Positions 9,218 to 18,941 of a stretch of 64,000 nucleotides of DNA are shown one piece after another. Origin of the DNA: RYN-122 sp963761655. GTDB lineage: Bacteria; Actinomycetota; Actinomycetes; Mycobacteriales; SCTD01. Location: assembly GCA_963761655.1 (NCBI GenBank), contig CAVXHI010000002.1:1140568-1204567 (forward strand), in the 5' to 3' direction. Positions within the stretch are counted from its first letter, which is position 1; each line of letters opens with the position of its first letter. A model generated the notes under the pieces. It was not told where the DNA came from. It saw only the letters and a list, made by a program, of their open reading frames with translations, and did not search any database. Made by a program: the position numbers and the translations under genes.

Positions 9218-9919
9218 TTACCGGCCCGGAGGGCTCCTGCGGCCGAGCAACGCCGTGCCGATCCGCACGATCGTGGCGCCGGCGGCGACTGCCGCCTCGA
9301 GGTCACCGCTCATGCCCGCGCTGACCGCGCCGGCGGTCGGGTGGTCGTGGCGGACCCGGTCCGCGACCTCGGCGAGCCGGGCGAAGGCCGACGCAGGGTC
9401 GCCGGACAGGGGCGCGACGGCCATCACCCCGCCCACGCGCAGCCCCGGCAGGCCCGCGGCGAGCTCGGCCAGGGCGGGGACCTCGGCGGGCAGCGCTCCC
9501 GCACGGCCCGGGTCGTCGTCGAGCCGCACCTGCAGGAGGACGTCGAGGTCGCGTCCGGCCCGCACCGCTCCCTTGGACAGCGCGTGGGCGAGCGAGGACC
9601 GGTCGAGCGCGTGGACGACGTCGGCGCAGGCCGCGACCCGGGCCGCCTTGTTGGTCTGCACCTGACCGACGAAGTGCCAGTCGACGTCCGTCACCAGGGC
9701 GGCCTTCTCGGTGGCTTCCGGCTCGCGGTTCTCGCCGAACGCACGCAGCCCCAGCTCGCGCAGCAGCTCGACGTCGGAGACCGGCCAGGTCTTGGTGACG
9801 GCGAGCAGCAGCACGTCGGACCGCGGCCGGTCCGCCGCGGCGCAGGCGGCGGCGATCCGCTGCTCGACCCGGGCCAGGTTGTCGGCCAGCTCGGCCCGTC
9901 GTGCCCGGTCGGCCGTCAC
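9218..9919 (-). CDS. yggS: YggS/PLPBP family pyridoxal-phosphate homeostasis protein
   Basis: About 233 residues with the alanine-racemase-like barrel: LLAVTKTWPVSDV (PLP-binding lysine), GLRAFGENREPEAT, WHFVGQVQTNK, VHALDRSSLAHAL, GVMAVAPLSGDP and MSGDLEAAVAAGATIVRIGTAL (phosphate-binding loop). It binds PLP without known catalysis and influences PLP and amino-acid homeostasis. It starts with a GTG whose bases overlap the stop of pgeF (GTGA at 9919-9916), so the two are translationally coupled. Confidence 0.94.
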   Translation of the reverse strand: MTADRARRAELADNLARVEQRIAAACAAADRPRSDVLLLAVTKTWPVSDVELLRELGLRAFGENREPEATEKAALVTDVDWHFVGQVQTNKAARVAACADVVHALDRSSLAHALSKGAVRAGRDLDVLLQVRLDDDPGRAGALPAEVPALAELAAGLPGLRVGGVMAVAPLSGDPASAFARLAEVADRVRHDHPTAGAVSAGMSGDLEAAVAAGATIVRIGTALLGRRSPPGR

Positions 9920-10640
9920 AGGACGATCACGGCGGCGTGGCGTCCCGTGGTGCGGCTGCGCCGGTAGGAGAACAGCTCGGGGTCGTCGACGGTGCAGCGC
10001 CCGAGCGCCTCGACGTCGCGCAGACCGGCCGCGGTGAGCACCGAGCGGGCTCCCCCAGCAGGTCGACCGACGGGGTCCCCGCGCGGGTGGTGCCGCGCGT
10101 GGCCGGCAGTGTCTCGGCGGCCGCGTCGGCCATGTCCTGCGGCACCTCGTAGCAGCAGGCGCCGGCCGCCGGGCCGATCCGGGCGAGGGTCCGCCCGGGC
10201 TCGGCACCCAGACCGACCATGGCCTCGACCGTGCGCTGCAGCACCCCCGCCAGCAGTCCCTGCCTGCCTGCGTGCGCCGCCCCCGCGATGCCGGCGACGG
10301 GGTCCAGCAGCAGGACGGGCAGGCAGTCGGCGGCCAGCACCACGAGCCCGAGCCCGGGGGTGGCCGTGACCAGGGCGTCGACCCCGGCGGCACCACCGGT
10401 ACGGCGCCGGCTGCTGGACGCGCGCACCACCTCGACACCGCTGCCGTGCACCTGCTGGGCGAACACCAGGTCCTGCGCGCCGACGGCTCGCTGCAGCAGG
10501 TCCCGGTTGGCCAGGACGCGCCGGGGCTCGTCGTCGACGTGCAGGGCCAGGTTCAGCCCGTCCCAGGGCGGTGCGCTGACACCGCCGGCCCGGGTGCTGA
10601 ACCAGCCTCCCGGCAGGCCGGCGTCGAGCAGCGGCAGCAC
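9916..10640 (-). CDS. pgeF: PgeF/YfiH family laccase-domain protein (one frameshift)
   Basis: Polyphenol-oxidase-like fold, now thought to clear misincorporated L-Ser from peptidoglycan precursors and/or act as a purine nucleosidase. Starts at GTG 10640, 7 bases after ftsZ stops. Motifs: GWFSTRAGGVSAPPWDGLNL, AQQVHGSGVEVV, ADCLPVLLLDP, IAGAAHAGRQGLLAGV and the metal-site region GACCYEVP. A single break near 10055 shifts the frame; on the far side the conserved tail CTVDDPELFSYRRSRTTGRH continues to the stop at 9918-9916, which overlaps the yggS start. Confidence 0.9.
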
Positions 10641-10647
10641 GCGGGGG

Positions 10648-11823
10648 CTACTTCAGGAAGTCCGGGACGTCGAGGTCGTCCTCGAACACGACCGTGCGCC
10701 GGGGCCGCTCGGGCTGGGCAGGCGGGAAGGGGCTGGGCCGCGACGTCGGCCGCCCGGCCGACGGCGTGAAGGTGGGCTGGGGCGCGGGGGGCGTCGTCTG
10801 CGGCGCCTGGGTCTGCATCGGACCGGGCGACGGGGACGGCCGGCGCAGCGGCTCGTGCCGGCGCAGCGGCGACGGGCTGCCGGCGTCGAAGCCCGCGGCG
10901 ATCACGGTGATCCGCACCTCGTCGCCGAGCGCGTCGTCGATGACCGCGCCGAAGATGATGTTGGCGTCCTGGTGCGCGGCGTCGGCGACCAGCTGGGCCG
11001 CCTCGTTGATCTCGAACAGACCGAGGTCGCTGCCGCCGGAGATGCTCAGCAGGACGCCGTGCGCGCCGTCCATGCTGGCCTCGAGCAGCGGGCTCGCGAT
11101 GGCCATCTCCGCCGCCACCACCGCGCGGTCGTCGCCGCGGGCGCTGCCGATGCCCATGAGCGCCGAGCCGGCGTTGCTCATGACCGACTTCACGTCGGCG
11201 AAGTCGAGGTTGATCAGGCCCGGGGTCGTGATCAGGTCGGTGATGCCCTGCACGCCCGACAGCAGCACCTGGTCGGCGCTCTTGAAGGCGTCCATGACGC
11301 TGACCTGCTTGTCCGACAGCGACAGCAGCCGGTCGTTCGGGATGACGATGAGGGTGTCGACCTCGGCGCGCAGCCCCTCGATCCCGGCCTCGGCCTGACC
11401 GGCGCGCCGCCGGCCCTCGAAGGAGAACGGGCGGGTGACGACGCCGATGGTCAGGGCCCCGAGCGAACGGGCGATGCTGGCCACGACCGGTGCCCCGCCC
11501 GTGCCGGTGCCGCCGCCCTCACCGGCGGTGACGAAGACCATGTCGGCGCCCTTGAGCACCTCCTCGATCTCGTCGCGGTGGTCCTCGGCGGCCTGCCGGC
11601 CGACCTCCGGGGCGGCGCCCGCACCGAGGCCGCGGGTGAGCTCCCGGCCGATGTCGAGCTTGACGTCGGCGTCGCTCATGAGCAGCGCCTGGGCGTCGGT
11701 GTTGATGGCGATGAACTCCACGCCCTTGAGGCCCACCTCGATCATGCGGTTGACGGCGTTGACGCCGCCGCCGCCGATGCCGACCACCTTGATGACGGCG
11801 AGGTAGTTCTGCGGTGCTGCCAC
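10648..11823 (-). CDS. ftsZ: Cell division GTPase FtsZ
   Basis: Tubulin homologue forming the Z-ring. 391 residues: KVVGIGGGGVNAVNRMIE near the N-terminus, tubulin signature GEGGGTGTGGAPVVA (residues ~101-115), T7-loop region NLDFADVKSVMSNAGSALMG, then a Pro/Thr-rich linker and the C-terminal peptide DDLDVPDFLK, which binds SepF. Its promoter region lies directly upstream, separating it from the GGDEF gene rather than joining it to ftsQ. Start at 11823 begins MAAPQNYLAVIKVVG as in other actinobacteria. Confidence 0.98.
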   Translation of the reverse strand: MAAPQNYLAVIKVVGIGGGGVNAVNRMIEVGLKGVEFIAINTDAQALLMSDADVKLDIGRELTRGLGAGAAPEVGRQAAEDHRDEIEEVLKGADMVFVTAGEGGGTGTGGAPVVASIARSLGALTIGVVTRPFSFEGRRRAGQAEAGIEGLRAEVDTLIVIPNDRLLSLSDKQVSVMDAFKSADQVLLSGVQGITDLITTPGLINLDFADVKSVMSNAGSALMGIGSARGDDRAVVAAEMAIASPLLEASMDGAHGVLLSISGGSDLGLFEINEAAQLVADAAHQDANIIFGAVIDDALGDEVRITVIAAGFDAGSPSPLRRHEPLRRPSPSPGPMQTQAPQTTPPAPQPTFTPSAGRPTSRPSPFPPAQPERPRRTVVFEDDLDVPDFLK

Positions 11824-11923
11824 GTGGAGGAGGCCTCTCAGGAGCGGTGGAACCGGACCGGCACAGGAGCCGGCAACGGAGGGGGGGTCGGGTCGGACGG
11901 GTGCCGGAGCACCCTCACCCTCA

Positions 11924-11947
11924 ACTAGACGCTTAGCGTTATGTCAA
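11924..11947 (-). promoter_or_regulatory. Putative ftsZ promoter with internal inverted repeat
   Basis: On the minus strand a perfect TTGACA (11947-11942) is followed 17 bases later by TAGTTG (11924-11919), a weak -10. The spacer holds the inverted repeat ACGCT-T-AGCGT (11929-11939, plus-strand reading). It is the only AT-richer patch in the 250 bases between ftsZ and the GGDEF gene, consistent with ftsZ having its own promoter as in other actinomycetes. Confidence 0.5.
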
Positions 11948-12074
11948 CCTGAGGGGTACGGGCGGGGACGGTACGGGGACCGGGCGGACAGGGTCAACCC
12001 GCCGCCCCGGCGTGTCGGAGGTCTCTGCGGCCCGCCGGGCCCGGAACCTCCGCGGCGTGACCGAGGGGGCCCGC

Positions 12075-12965
12075 TCAGGACTGGCGGGCCCGCTTCACCG
12101 CGTACATCAGGCGGTCCGCCCGGGCGAGCAGACCCGCCGGATCGGCGTCGCCCGCGGTGCTCGTGGAGGTGCCGATGCTCACACCGATCTCCACCGTCGG
12201 GCCGACGGCGAACGGCGCCGCGAGCGAGGCCTCGAGCCGGTGCGCCAGGGGCTGCAGGCCCTCGTCGGTGACCCCCTCCACCAGGACCACGAACTCGTCA
12301 CCCCCGAGCCGGGCCACCGTGTCGGAGGGCCGGACGCCGGCGAGCAACCGCTGCGCCACCTCGCGCAGCACGGCATCACCGACGGCGTGCCCGTGGTCGT
12401 CGTTGACCCGCTTGAAGCCGTCCAGGTCCAGGAACAGCAGGCCGGTGCGGCCCCCGGTGCGGCCGTCGCGGGCCAGCGAGCCCCGCAGCCGCTCCTCGAG
12501 CAGCCCCCGGTTGGCCAGGCCGGTGAGCGGGTCACGCACGGCCCGCTCGGTCAGGGCCGCGGTCATGTCCCGCAGGTTCTGCTCGGCCCGGTGCCGCTCG
12601 GTGATGTCCTGAGCGCTGATGGCGAACCACAGCGCGGCGCCGTGGGCGTCCCGCACGACGGTGACGCTGTGCAGCACCCAGACCTCCTCGCCGCCGGCCC
12701 GCACGTGCCGGGCCTCCGAGCGCAGCGTGGCCTCGTCGCCCCGCAGCAGCAGCGTGAGCGAGGCGTCCGGCGTCGGCCGGCCGTCGGGCTGCAGCAGGTC
12801 GCGGAACGAGCTGCCCACGAGGTCTTCGGGGCGGCGGACCAGGAGGCGCGCGTACGCCTCGTTCACGCGCACGTACCGGGTGGACAGGTCGGCCAGGGCC
12901 AGTCCCATCCCGACCTGCTCGAAGAAGGTCTCGAACGCGTTCGTACTGTCGGCGAGCGCCGCCAT
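12075..12965 (-). CDS. PAS-GGDEF diguanylate cyclase
   Basis: Makes the second messenger c-di-GMP. From ATG 12965: a PAS domain (FFEQVGMGLALADLSTRYVR, then VNEAYARLLVRRPEDLVGSS, WFAISAQDITERHRAEQNLR) and a GGDEF domain (DPLTGLANRGLLEERL, LFLDLDGFKRVNDDHGHAVG, intact active site ARLGGDEFVVLV, SIGTSTS, ADRLMYAVKRAR). Lengths fit a complete cyclase of ~296 residues. The reading frame stays open to 13127, but that would overlap ftsQ by 47 bases with basic, low-complexity residues, so I prefer 12965. It interrupts the usual ftsQ-ftsZ adjacency. There is no membrane segment, so it is probably cytoplasmic. Confidence 0.9.
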   Translation of the reverse strand: MAALADSTNAFETFFEQVGMGLALADLSTRYVRVNEAYARLLVRRPEDLVGSSFRDLLQPDGRPTPDASLTLLLRGDEATLRSEARHVRAGGEEVWVLHSVTVVRDAHGAALWFAISAQDITERHRAEQNLRDMTAALTERAVRDPLTGLANRGLLEERLRGSLARDGRTGGRTGLLFLDLDGFKRVNDDHGHAVGDAVLREVAQRLLAGVRPSDTVARLGGDEFVVLVEGVTDEGLQPLAHRLEASLAAPFAVGPTVEIGVSIGTSTSTAGDADPAGLLARADRLMYAVKRARQS

Positions 12966-13080
12966 GGTCCGACGCGCACCGTCGAGCTCCGGGCGTGCGG
13001 GCGGGTGCAGGATCGGCTCCTCACAGGCGGGGCGGCGTCCGTGCCGGGGGCGCGCGAGCAGGCGCTCGCACAGGTTGTCC

Positions 13081-13809
13081 TTACCCAGGGGACGGGGCCG
13101 CGACCCCTTGCGCCGCTCCCGGCTCACTGCGGGTGACGACGTCCGGGCTCGTCACGTCGACGACGCTGCCGGGCAGCCGGAGCAGCGCCAGGGCGGCGGC
13201 GGCCTTGTCCGGCGCCCGGCCGGGACCGCCCCAGACGACCTGGCGTCCGTCCTTGAGCAGCAGGGTCACCCCTGCCGGTGAGGCCGCCCGCACGATGCGC
13301 ACGCGGGCGCGCAGGTCGGTGGGCAGCTCGCCCAGGACCGCCAGCGCCGAGCGGGTGGTCGGGTCGTCGCCGGCCGGGCGGGCCACCTGCAGGCGCACCG
13401 TCCCCTCGGGGAGCCTCGCGACCCGCGCGAAGGGGACGCCGTCGGCGTCGATGAGCACGTACCGACCGGCGGTGAGGAACCCCACCTGCGGGATGCGCTC
13501 CACCACCCGCAGCCGCAGCACGGACGGCCAGGACCGGTGCACCTCCACCCGGGCCACCGGGTCGAGCCGGGCGATCCTGCGGCTCACGCCCGCGGTGTCG
13601 ACCCGGGCCAGCGGCGTCCCGGTCTCGACCGCCGCGGCGGCCAGGACCTGGGCCGGCGTCGCGCGGACCGCGCCGGTCACCACGACGCGGTCCACGGCGA
13701 GGACGGACGAGAACAGGACCAGCCAGCCCAGCAGCCCGACGGCGCCTGCCCCGAGCAGCAGGCCCAGCGCCCGGCGTCCCCGCGGGGCTCCCCCGGACGC
13801 CGGCCTCAT
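13081..13809 (-). CDS. ftsQ: Cell division protein FtsQ
   Basis: Bitopic divisome protein linking early and late division proteins. ATG 13809 overlaps the murC stop (ATGA). A short cytoplasmic tail is followed by one membrane helix (LGLLLGAGAVGLLGWLVLFS), then a POTRA domain (VDRVVVTGAVRATPAQVLAA, RIARLDPVARVEVHRSWPSV, LRLRVVERIPQVGFL) and the FtsQ/DivIB core (RYVLIDADGVPFARV). 242 residues, typical for the family. It is the last gene of the mur run before the GGDEF gene. Confidence 0.95.
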   Translation of the reverse strand: MRPASGGAPRGRRALGLLLGAGAVGLLGWLVLFSSVLAVDRVVVTGAVRATPAQVLAAAAVETGTPLARVDTAGVSRRIARLDPVARVEVHRSWPSVLRLRVVERIPQVGFLTAGRYVLIDADGVPFARVARLPEGTVRLQVARPAGDDPTTRSALAVLGELPTDLRARVRIVRAASPAGVTLLLKDGRQVVWGGPGRAPDKAAAALALLRLPGSVVDVTSPDVVTRSEPGAAQGVAAPSPG

Positions 13810-15192
13810 CCGCGCTCCAGCAGCCGCAGGACCTCTGCCCCCACCAGCGTGATGTCGCCGGCGCCGAGGGTGATCACGAGATCGCCCGGGTGGGCCCGGG
13901 ACGCGAGCTCCCCGGGGACCTCCGACCAGGACGGCTGGAACACCGCCCGCCCCCCGGGGACGGCGGAGGCCACGGTGGCGCCGCTGGCGCCCGGGATCGG
14001 GTCCTCCCCCGCGCTGTAGACCTCCATGACGACCACCTCGTCGGCCAGGCCCAGGGCCCGCCCGAAGTCGTCGGCGAAGGCGAGCGTGCGGCTGTACCGG
14101 TGCGGCTGGAAGGCCGCGATCAGCCGGCCCGACCCGGCCACCTCGCGGGCGGCGAGCAGCTGGGCCGTCACCTCGGTGGGATGGTGGGCGTAGTCGTCGT
14201 AGACCCGCACCCCGGCCGCCACGCCCTTGAGCTCCATGCGCCGTCGCACCCCGGTGAAGCCGCCGAGCCCCCGCACGAGGGCCTGCTCGGACAGCCCCAG
14301 CCCGATGCCCGTGAGCAGGGCCGCGGCGCTGTTGAGGGCGAGGTGCCGGCCGGGGACGGCCAGGGTCACCGGAGGCAGCGGGCGCCCGTCGAGCACCGGC
14401 ACGTACCGGCTCGTCGTCCCGGACACGGTCAGTTCGGTCAGCTGCAGGTCGGCCGTCGGGGCGGTGCCGTACGTGCGGACCGCAACCCCCTCCGCGCGGG
14501 CCACCGCCGCGAGCCGCACGGCGCCGGCGTCGTCGGCGCAGGTGACCAGGCCCCCCGGACCGAGGGTCCGGACGAACTCCTCGAACGCCCGGTCGACGGC
14601 GGCGGCGTCGCCGTAGTGGTCGAGGTGGTCGGGCTCGACGTTGGTGACCACCCCCGTGTGCGGGCGGTAGACCAGGAAGCTCCCGTCGCTCTCGTCGGCC
14701 TCCAGGATGAACAGGTCGCCGCTGCCGTGGTGGGCGTTGCTGGCGGCCTCGTTGAGATCGCCCCCGATGGCGAAGCTCGGGTCGACGCCGCAGGAGAACG
14801 CCGCGACGGTGAGCATCGACGTCGTCGTCGTCTTGCCGTGGGTGCCGGCGACCGCGACGGCCCGCCGGCCTTCCAGCAGCGCGGCGAGCGCCTCGGCCCG
14901 CAGGAGCACGCGGGCGCCCCTGGCCCGGGCCGCGGCCAGCTCGGCGTTGGTCTCCCGGACCGCGCTCGAGACCACGACGGTGTCGGCGCTGCGCCTGGTG
15001 CTCCGCGTCGTGCCCGACGTGCACCTGGGCCCCGAGGGCCTGCAGCTCGCGCAGCGCGAGGCTCTCCTTGGCGTCGCTGCCGCTGACCCGGGCGCCCCGG
15101 GCCAGCAGGACCCGCGCGATGCCGCTCATGCCGGCGCCCCCGATCCCGACGAGGTGCACCGCGCCGAGCGCGTCCGTGGGGTGGCCGGTCAT
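13806..15192 (-). CDS. murC: UDP-N-acetylmuramate--L-alanine ligase (one frameshift)
   Basis: ATP-dependent ligase adding L-Ala to UDP-MurNAc. N-terminus at 15192: AVHLVGIGGAGMSGIARVLL, then GSDAKESLALRELQALG. A one-base break near 14990, in the stretch encoding HDAEH, moves the frame; it resumes with VSSAVRETNAELAAAR. Then P-loop AVAGTHGKTTTTSML, FILEADESDGSFL, TNVEPDHLDHYGD, PGRHLALNSAAALL, FTGVRRRMELKG, YDDYAHHPTEV and the C-terminal domain ITLGAGDITLVG. Essential, so the break is probably a sequence error. It overlaps murG (ATGA) and ftsQ (ATGA). Confidence 0.95.
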
Positions 15193-16271
15193 GAGGCGGC
15201 CTCCAGGACCATCCGGGCGAGGGCGACGTCGGCGTCGCGGGCGCCCTGCCCGGAGGCGGCCCCCGCCATGGCCGCGAGCCGGGCGGGGTCGGTGAGCAGG
15301 GGCAGCACCGTGCCGCGCAGGTAGGCGGCGTCGAGGTCGGCGTCGGCGACCAGCAGGCCCCCGCCGGCCGCCACCACCGGACCGGCGTTCAGGGCCTGCT
15401 CGCCGTTGCCGATCGGGAGCGGCACGTAGACCGCGGGCAGGCCGACCGCCGACAGCTCCGCGCAGGTCATGGCGCCGGCCCGGCAGACGGCGAGGTCGGC
15501 CGCGGCGTAGGCCAGCTCCATCCGGTCGGCGTAGGCGACCACGACGTAGGCAGGGTCCGACGGAGCGGCCGCGCGGACGGCGTCGGCGTTCTTCGGTCCG
15601 GCCACGTGCAGCACCGACACGCCGGCCGCCAGCAGGTCGGGGGCGGCAGCGAGCACGGCGGTGTTGACCCGCTGCGCCCCCTGGCTCCCCCCGGTGACCA
15701 GCAGGACGGGGCCCTCGCCGAGGCCGAACAGACGGCGGGCCGCGGGGCGCTCGGCGCCCCGGTCCAGGGTGCTGACCGCCTGCCGCAGGGGGATGCCCAG
15801 CACGCGCGCACCCCGCAGTCCGCTGCCCGGCACGGCGGCCGCCACGTGGGGGGTCAGCCGGGCGCCGATCCGGTTGGCCAGCCCGGCCCGGGCATTGGCC
15901 TCGTGCACGACGCTGGGCAGGCGGCGCCGTCGTGCGGCGAGGTAGGCCGGCAGGGCCACGTAGCCCCCGAACCCGACGACGACGTCCGCGCCGACGCGGT
16001 CAAGGTGGGCCCCCGTCTCGCGGACCGCGCGGACCACGCGGGCAGGCAACCGCAGGAGGTCGGGCGTCGGGCGTCTGGGCAGGGGCACCCGCGCAATGGT
16101 GGCGAGGTCGTAGCCACGGGCCGGCACCAGCCGGGCCTCCAGGCCCGTCGCGGTGCCGAGCGCGGTGATGCCGATGGTCGGGTCGAGGCGCACGAGCGCG
16201 TCGGCGAGGGCGAGAGCCGGCTCGACGTGACCGGCGGTCCCGCCGCCCGCGAGGACGACGTGCAGGCTCAT
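15189..16271 (-). CDS. murG: UDP-GlcNAc:lipid I GlcNAc transferase
   Basis: Peripheral membrane GT28 enzyme making lipid II. 360 residues: VVLAGGGTAGHVEPALALAD (GGGTAGH signature), FGGYVALPAYLAARRR, VHEANARAGLANRIGARL, LLVTGGSQGAQRVNTAVL and the donor-site region AGAMTCAELSAVGLPAVYVP, then GEQALNAGPVV. Start ATG 16271; the stop overlaps the murC start. One uninterrupted frame. Confidence 0.97.
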   Translation of the reverse strand: MSLHVVLAGGGTAGHVEPALALADALVRLDPTIGITALGTATGLEARLVPARGYDLATIARVPLPRRPTPDLLRLPARVVRAVRETGAHLDRVGADVVVGFGGYVALPAYLAARRRRLPSVVHEANARAGLANRIGARLTPHVAAAVPGSGLRGARVLGIPLRQAVSTLDRGAERPAARRLFGLGEGPVLLVTGGSQGAQRVNTAVLAAAPDLLAAGVSVLHVAGPKNADAVRAAAPSDPAYVVVAYADRMELAYAAADLAVCRAGAMTCAELSAVGLPAVYVPLPIGNGEQALNAGPVVAAGGGLLVADADLDAAYLRGTVLPLLTDPARLAAMAGAASGQGARDADVALARMVLEAAS

Positions 16272-16278
16272 GCCCGCG

Positions 16279-17502
16279 TCACCGCACCCGGGAGACGGCG
16301 CGGCGCGGCACGGACGACGAGCCCGTGGGCGACGAGGCGGTGCGGGCAGCCGGCACGGAGGCGGCCGACCGGCGGGCCGCTCCGGCCTGACGACGACGGG
16401 CGACGTCGGCCTCGCGGGCGCCGGGCTCGGCCCGGGCGAAGGCCAGCAGCATGCCGATCGCGGCCAGCGTCACCAGCAGCGAGGACCCGCCGTAGGACAC
16501 CAGCGGCAGGGTGATGCCCGTGATGGGCAGCAGCCCGACCACGGCACCCATGTTCATGAGCGCCTGGCAGCCGATCCAGCAGGCGATGGCGGCCGACGCG
16601 AGGCGCACGAAGGGGTCGTCGGTGCGCTGGGCGATCCGGACCCCGCAGTAGACCAGCGTGGTGAACAGCCCCACGACGGTCAGCGTGCCGATCAGTCCGA
16701 GCTCCTCGCCGATGATGGCGAACACGAAGTCGGTGTGCGCCTCGGGCAGGCCGCCCGACCACTTCTCGCGGCTGCCGCCGAGGCCGAGGCCGAACCAGCC
16801 GCCGGAGGACAGGGCGTAGAAGCTCTGGACCGCCTGGAAGCCGCTGCCCTGGGCGTCGGCGAACGGGTCGCTGTAGGACAGCAGCCGGGCCACCCGGTAG
16901 GGCTCGGCGAGTGCCAGCGCCACCGCGGGCACCGCGAGCAGCGCCATGAGCCCGCTGACCCAGCGCAGCGGCGTCCCGACCACCCAGAGCAGTCCGAACA
17001 GGACCGTGGTGGTGGCCACCGAGGTGCCGAGGTCGGGCTGCAGCATGATCAGGAACAGGATGAGCCCCGTGACCGGGACGAGCGGCACGAACAGGTGCCT
17101 CCAGTCGGCCAGGAGCCTGTGCTTGCGGGCGAGCAGGTCAGCGCCCCAGAGCACCAGCGCGAGCTTGGAGAACTCGGCCGGCTGCAGGTTGAAGCCGCCC
17201 CCGAGGTTGATCCAGCTGGTGGCTCCGGCCACCGTGTCGCCGACCAGGAGCACCAGCACCAGCAGCGCCACCGCGAGCAGGAGCGCCGGGTAGGCCGCCG
17301 CCCGGTAGAACGCCACCGGCAACCGGGACGCGATGAGCGCCCCCGTCACGCCGATGCAGACGAACAGGGCCTGCTTGAGACCGGTCGAGTAGGAGGCGCC
17401 GGTGTCGGCGTAGTCCTGCACGCTGCTGGCCGAGAACACCATGACGACGCCGATGACCAGCAGGGCCGCGGTGGTGGCCATCAGCAGGTAGTAGGACGCC
17501 AT
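16279..17502 (-). CDS. ftsW: SEDS peptidoglycan polymerase FtsW
   Basis: Multi-spanning glycosyltransferase that polymerises septal glycan with FtsI. About ten membrane segments. Family motifs: VIGVVMVFSASSVQDY, LGGGFNLQPAEFSKLALVLW, LILFLIMLQPDLGTS (catalytic Asp region), GSGFQAVQSFYALSSGGWFG, GGSREKWSGGLPEAHTDFVF and LPLVSYGGSSLL. The C-terminus is an Arg/Ala-rich tail. ATG 17502 gives a short cytoplasmic N-terminus; a GTG overlapping the murD stop (17567) would add ~22 residues if one base error lies between, so the start is uncertain. Confidence 0.94.
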   Translation of the reverse strand: MASYYLLMATTAALLVIGVVMVFSASSVQDYADTGASYSTGLKQALFVCIGVTGALIASRLPVAFYRAAAYPALLLAVALLVLVLLVGDTVAGATSWINLGGGFNLQPAEFSKLALVLWGADLLARKHRLLADWRHLFVPLVPVTGLILFLIMLQPDLGTSVATTTVLFGLLWVVGTPLRWVSGLMALLAVPAVALALAEPYRVARLLSYSDPFADAQGSGFQAVQSFYALSSGGWFGLGLGGSREKWSGGLPEAHTDFVFAIIGEELGLIGTLTVVGLFTTLVYCGVRIAQRTDDPFVRLASAAIACWIGCQALMNMGAVVGLLPITGITLPLVSYGGSSLLVTLAAIGMLLAFARAEPGAREADVARRRQAGAARRSAASVPAARTASSPTGSSSVPRRAVSRVR

Positions 17503-17563
17503 CGGCCGCTGCAGCACCGGCCCGGTCCGCGGCTCGCGGTCGGCCGGGCGTGCGTCAGCGCGG

Positions 17564-18941
17564 TCACGCGCGCGCCCGGACGAGCGCGGCGAACAGGTCG
17601 CCCCGCTGCGCCGTAGTCGCGGAAGCAGTCCATCGACGCGGCGGCGGGGGCGAGCAGGACGGTGTCCCCGGGCTGGGCCAGGCGGGCTGCGGCGTCGACG
17701 ACCTCGGGCATGGCGCCAGTGTCGAGCCGTTCGACCTCGACCACGGGGACCTCGGGGGCGTGTCGCTGCAAGCGCCGTCGCGCAGGACCGCCCGGTCGGT
17801 GCCCAGCAGGACCGCGGCCCGCAGGTGCGGGGCGGCGTCGCGCACGAGGTCGTCGACGTCGGCGCCCTTGAGCAGGCCGCCGGCGACCCAGACCACCGGG
17901 TCGTAGGTGGCGAGCGAGGCGGCCGCGGCGTGCGGGTTGGTCGCCTTGCTGTCGTCGACCCAGGACACCCCGGCGACGACGGCGACCAGGGCGTTGCGGT
18001 GCGGCTCGGGCCGGAAGGCGGCCAGCCCCTCGCGCACGGCTCCGCGGGCACGCCGTAGGCCCGGGCCAGCGCGGCCGCGGCGAGCGCGTTGGCGACGTTG
18101 TGCCCGCCGGGCACGGTCAGGTCGGCCAGCGCGGCCAGCTCGGTCGCCTCCCCGCGACGTCGGCGTCTCCGCCCACGTGAAGGCGCGGTCGACGAGCAGG
18201 TCCTCGACCAGCCCGAGCTGGCCGGGCGCGCGGCACGCGCAGGGTGAAGCCGACCTGCCGGCCCGCGGCGCCGCGGCCAGCAGGGGCGCCACGACGTCGT
18301 CGTCGGCGTTGCCGACGCTGTGCCGGCCGGTCCAGACGCGGGCCTTGGCCGCGACGTAGGCGCCGAGGAGCCGTGCCAGTCGGTGTGGTCGTCGGCGAGG
18401 TTGAGCAGCGCGGCGGCGTGCGGCGCGCAGCGTCGCGCTCCAGTGCAGCTGGAAGCTCGACAGCTCGACGGCCAGCACGTCGTAGGGCCGCGGTCGACGG
18501 CCTCGAGCAGCGGCAGCCCGACGTTGCCGGCCGCGACCGTGCGCTGGCCGGCCGCGTGCAGCACGGCCTCGAGCATCTGACCGTCGTGGTCTTGCCGTTG
18601 GTGCCCGTGAGGGTCAGCCACGGCGGCGGCGCCGGGGCGACGCAGCCGCCAGGCCAGCTCGACCTCACCGATCACCTCGATGCCGGCGGCCGCGGCGGCG
18701 AGCAGCAGCGGGCTGTCCGGCCGCCAGCCCGGGGCTGGTGACGACCAGCGCCGTTCCGGCGGGGGGCTCGAGCGCGCCTGGACCTGCAGGCCCTGCTCGC
18801 GCAGCGGCTGCGACCGCGCGGCTCCTCGCTCGCGTCCGGCACGGTGACCGCGCACCGAGCGCCGTCAGGGCACGTGCCGCCGCAGCACCCGAGACGCCCG
18901 CGCCCGCGACGACGACGGGCAGGCCCGCCGCCTCAGGTCAC
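17564..18941 (-). CDS. murD: UDP-N-acetylmuramoyl-L-alanine--D-glutamate ligase (many frame breaks)
   Basis: Adds D-Glu to UDP-MurNAc-L-Ala. Pieces in three frames join into one MurD: LPVVVAGAGVSGAAAARALT at about 18925-18860, LTGTNGKTTTV (P-loop, about 18610-18575), LAVELSSFQLHWSATLR, LNLADDHTDWHG, KARVWTG, VPGGHNVANALAAAALARAY, VAVVAGVSWVDDSKATNPHA, VWVAGGLLKGADVDDLV and AQPGDTVLLAPAAASMDCFR up to the stop at 17564. At least eight single-base breaks are present. The probable start GTG 18941 overlaps the end of mraY and itself needs one correction. Position between mraY and ftsW is canonical. Confidence 0.9.

Noticed and set aside
12075..13127. GGDEF protein starting at 13127
   Set aside because: It would overlap ftsQ by 47 bases with a basic low-complexity N-terminus; ATG 12965 begins just before the PAS domain.
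13081..15192. Single 703-residue MurC-FtsQ protein
   Set aside because: The frame break in murC throws the track into the ftsQ frame; the correct murC frame ends with an ATGA overlap at 13809-13806.
16279..18855. Single 858-residue protein joining MurD and FtsW
   Set aside because: It is a chance joining of a shifted murD frame to ftsW; MurD has its own stop at 17564 and FtsW its own start region.
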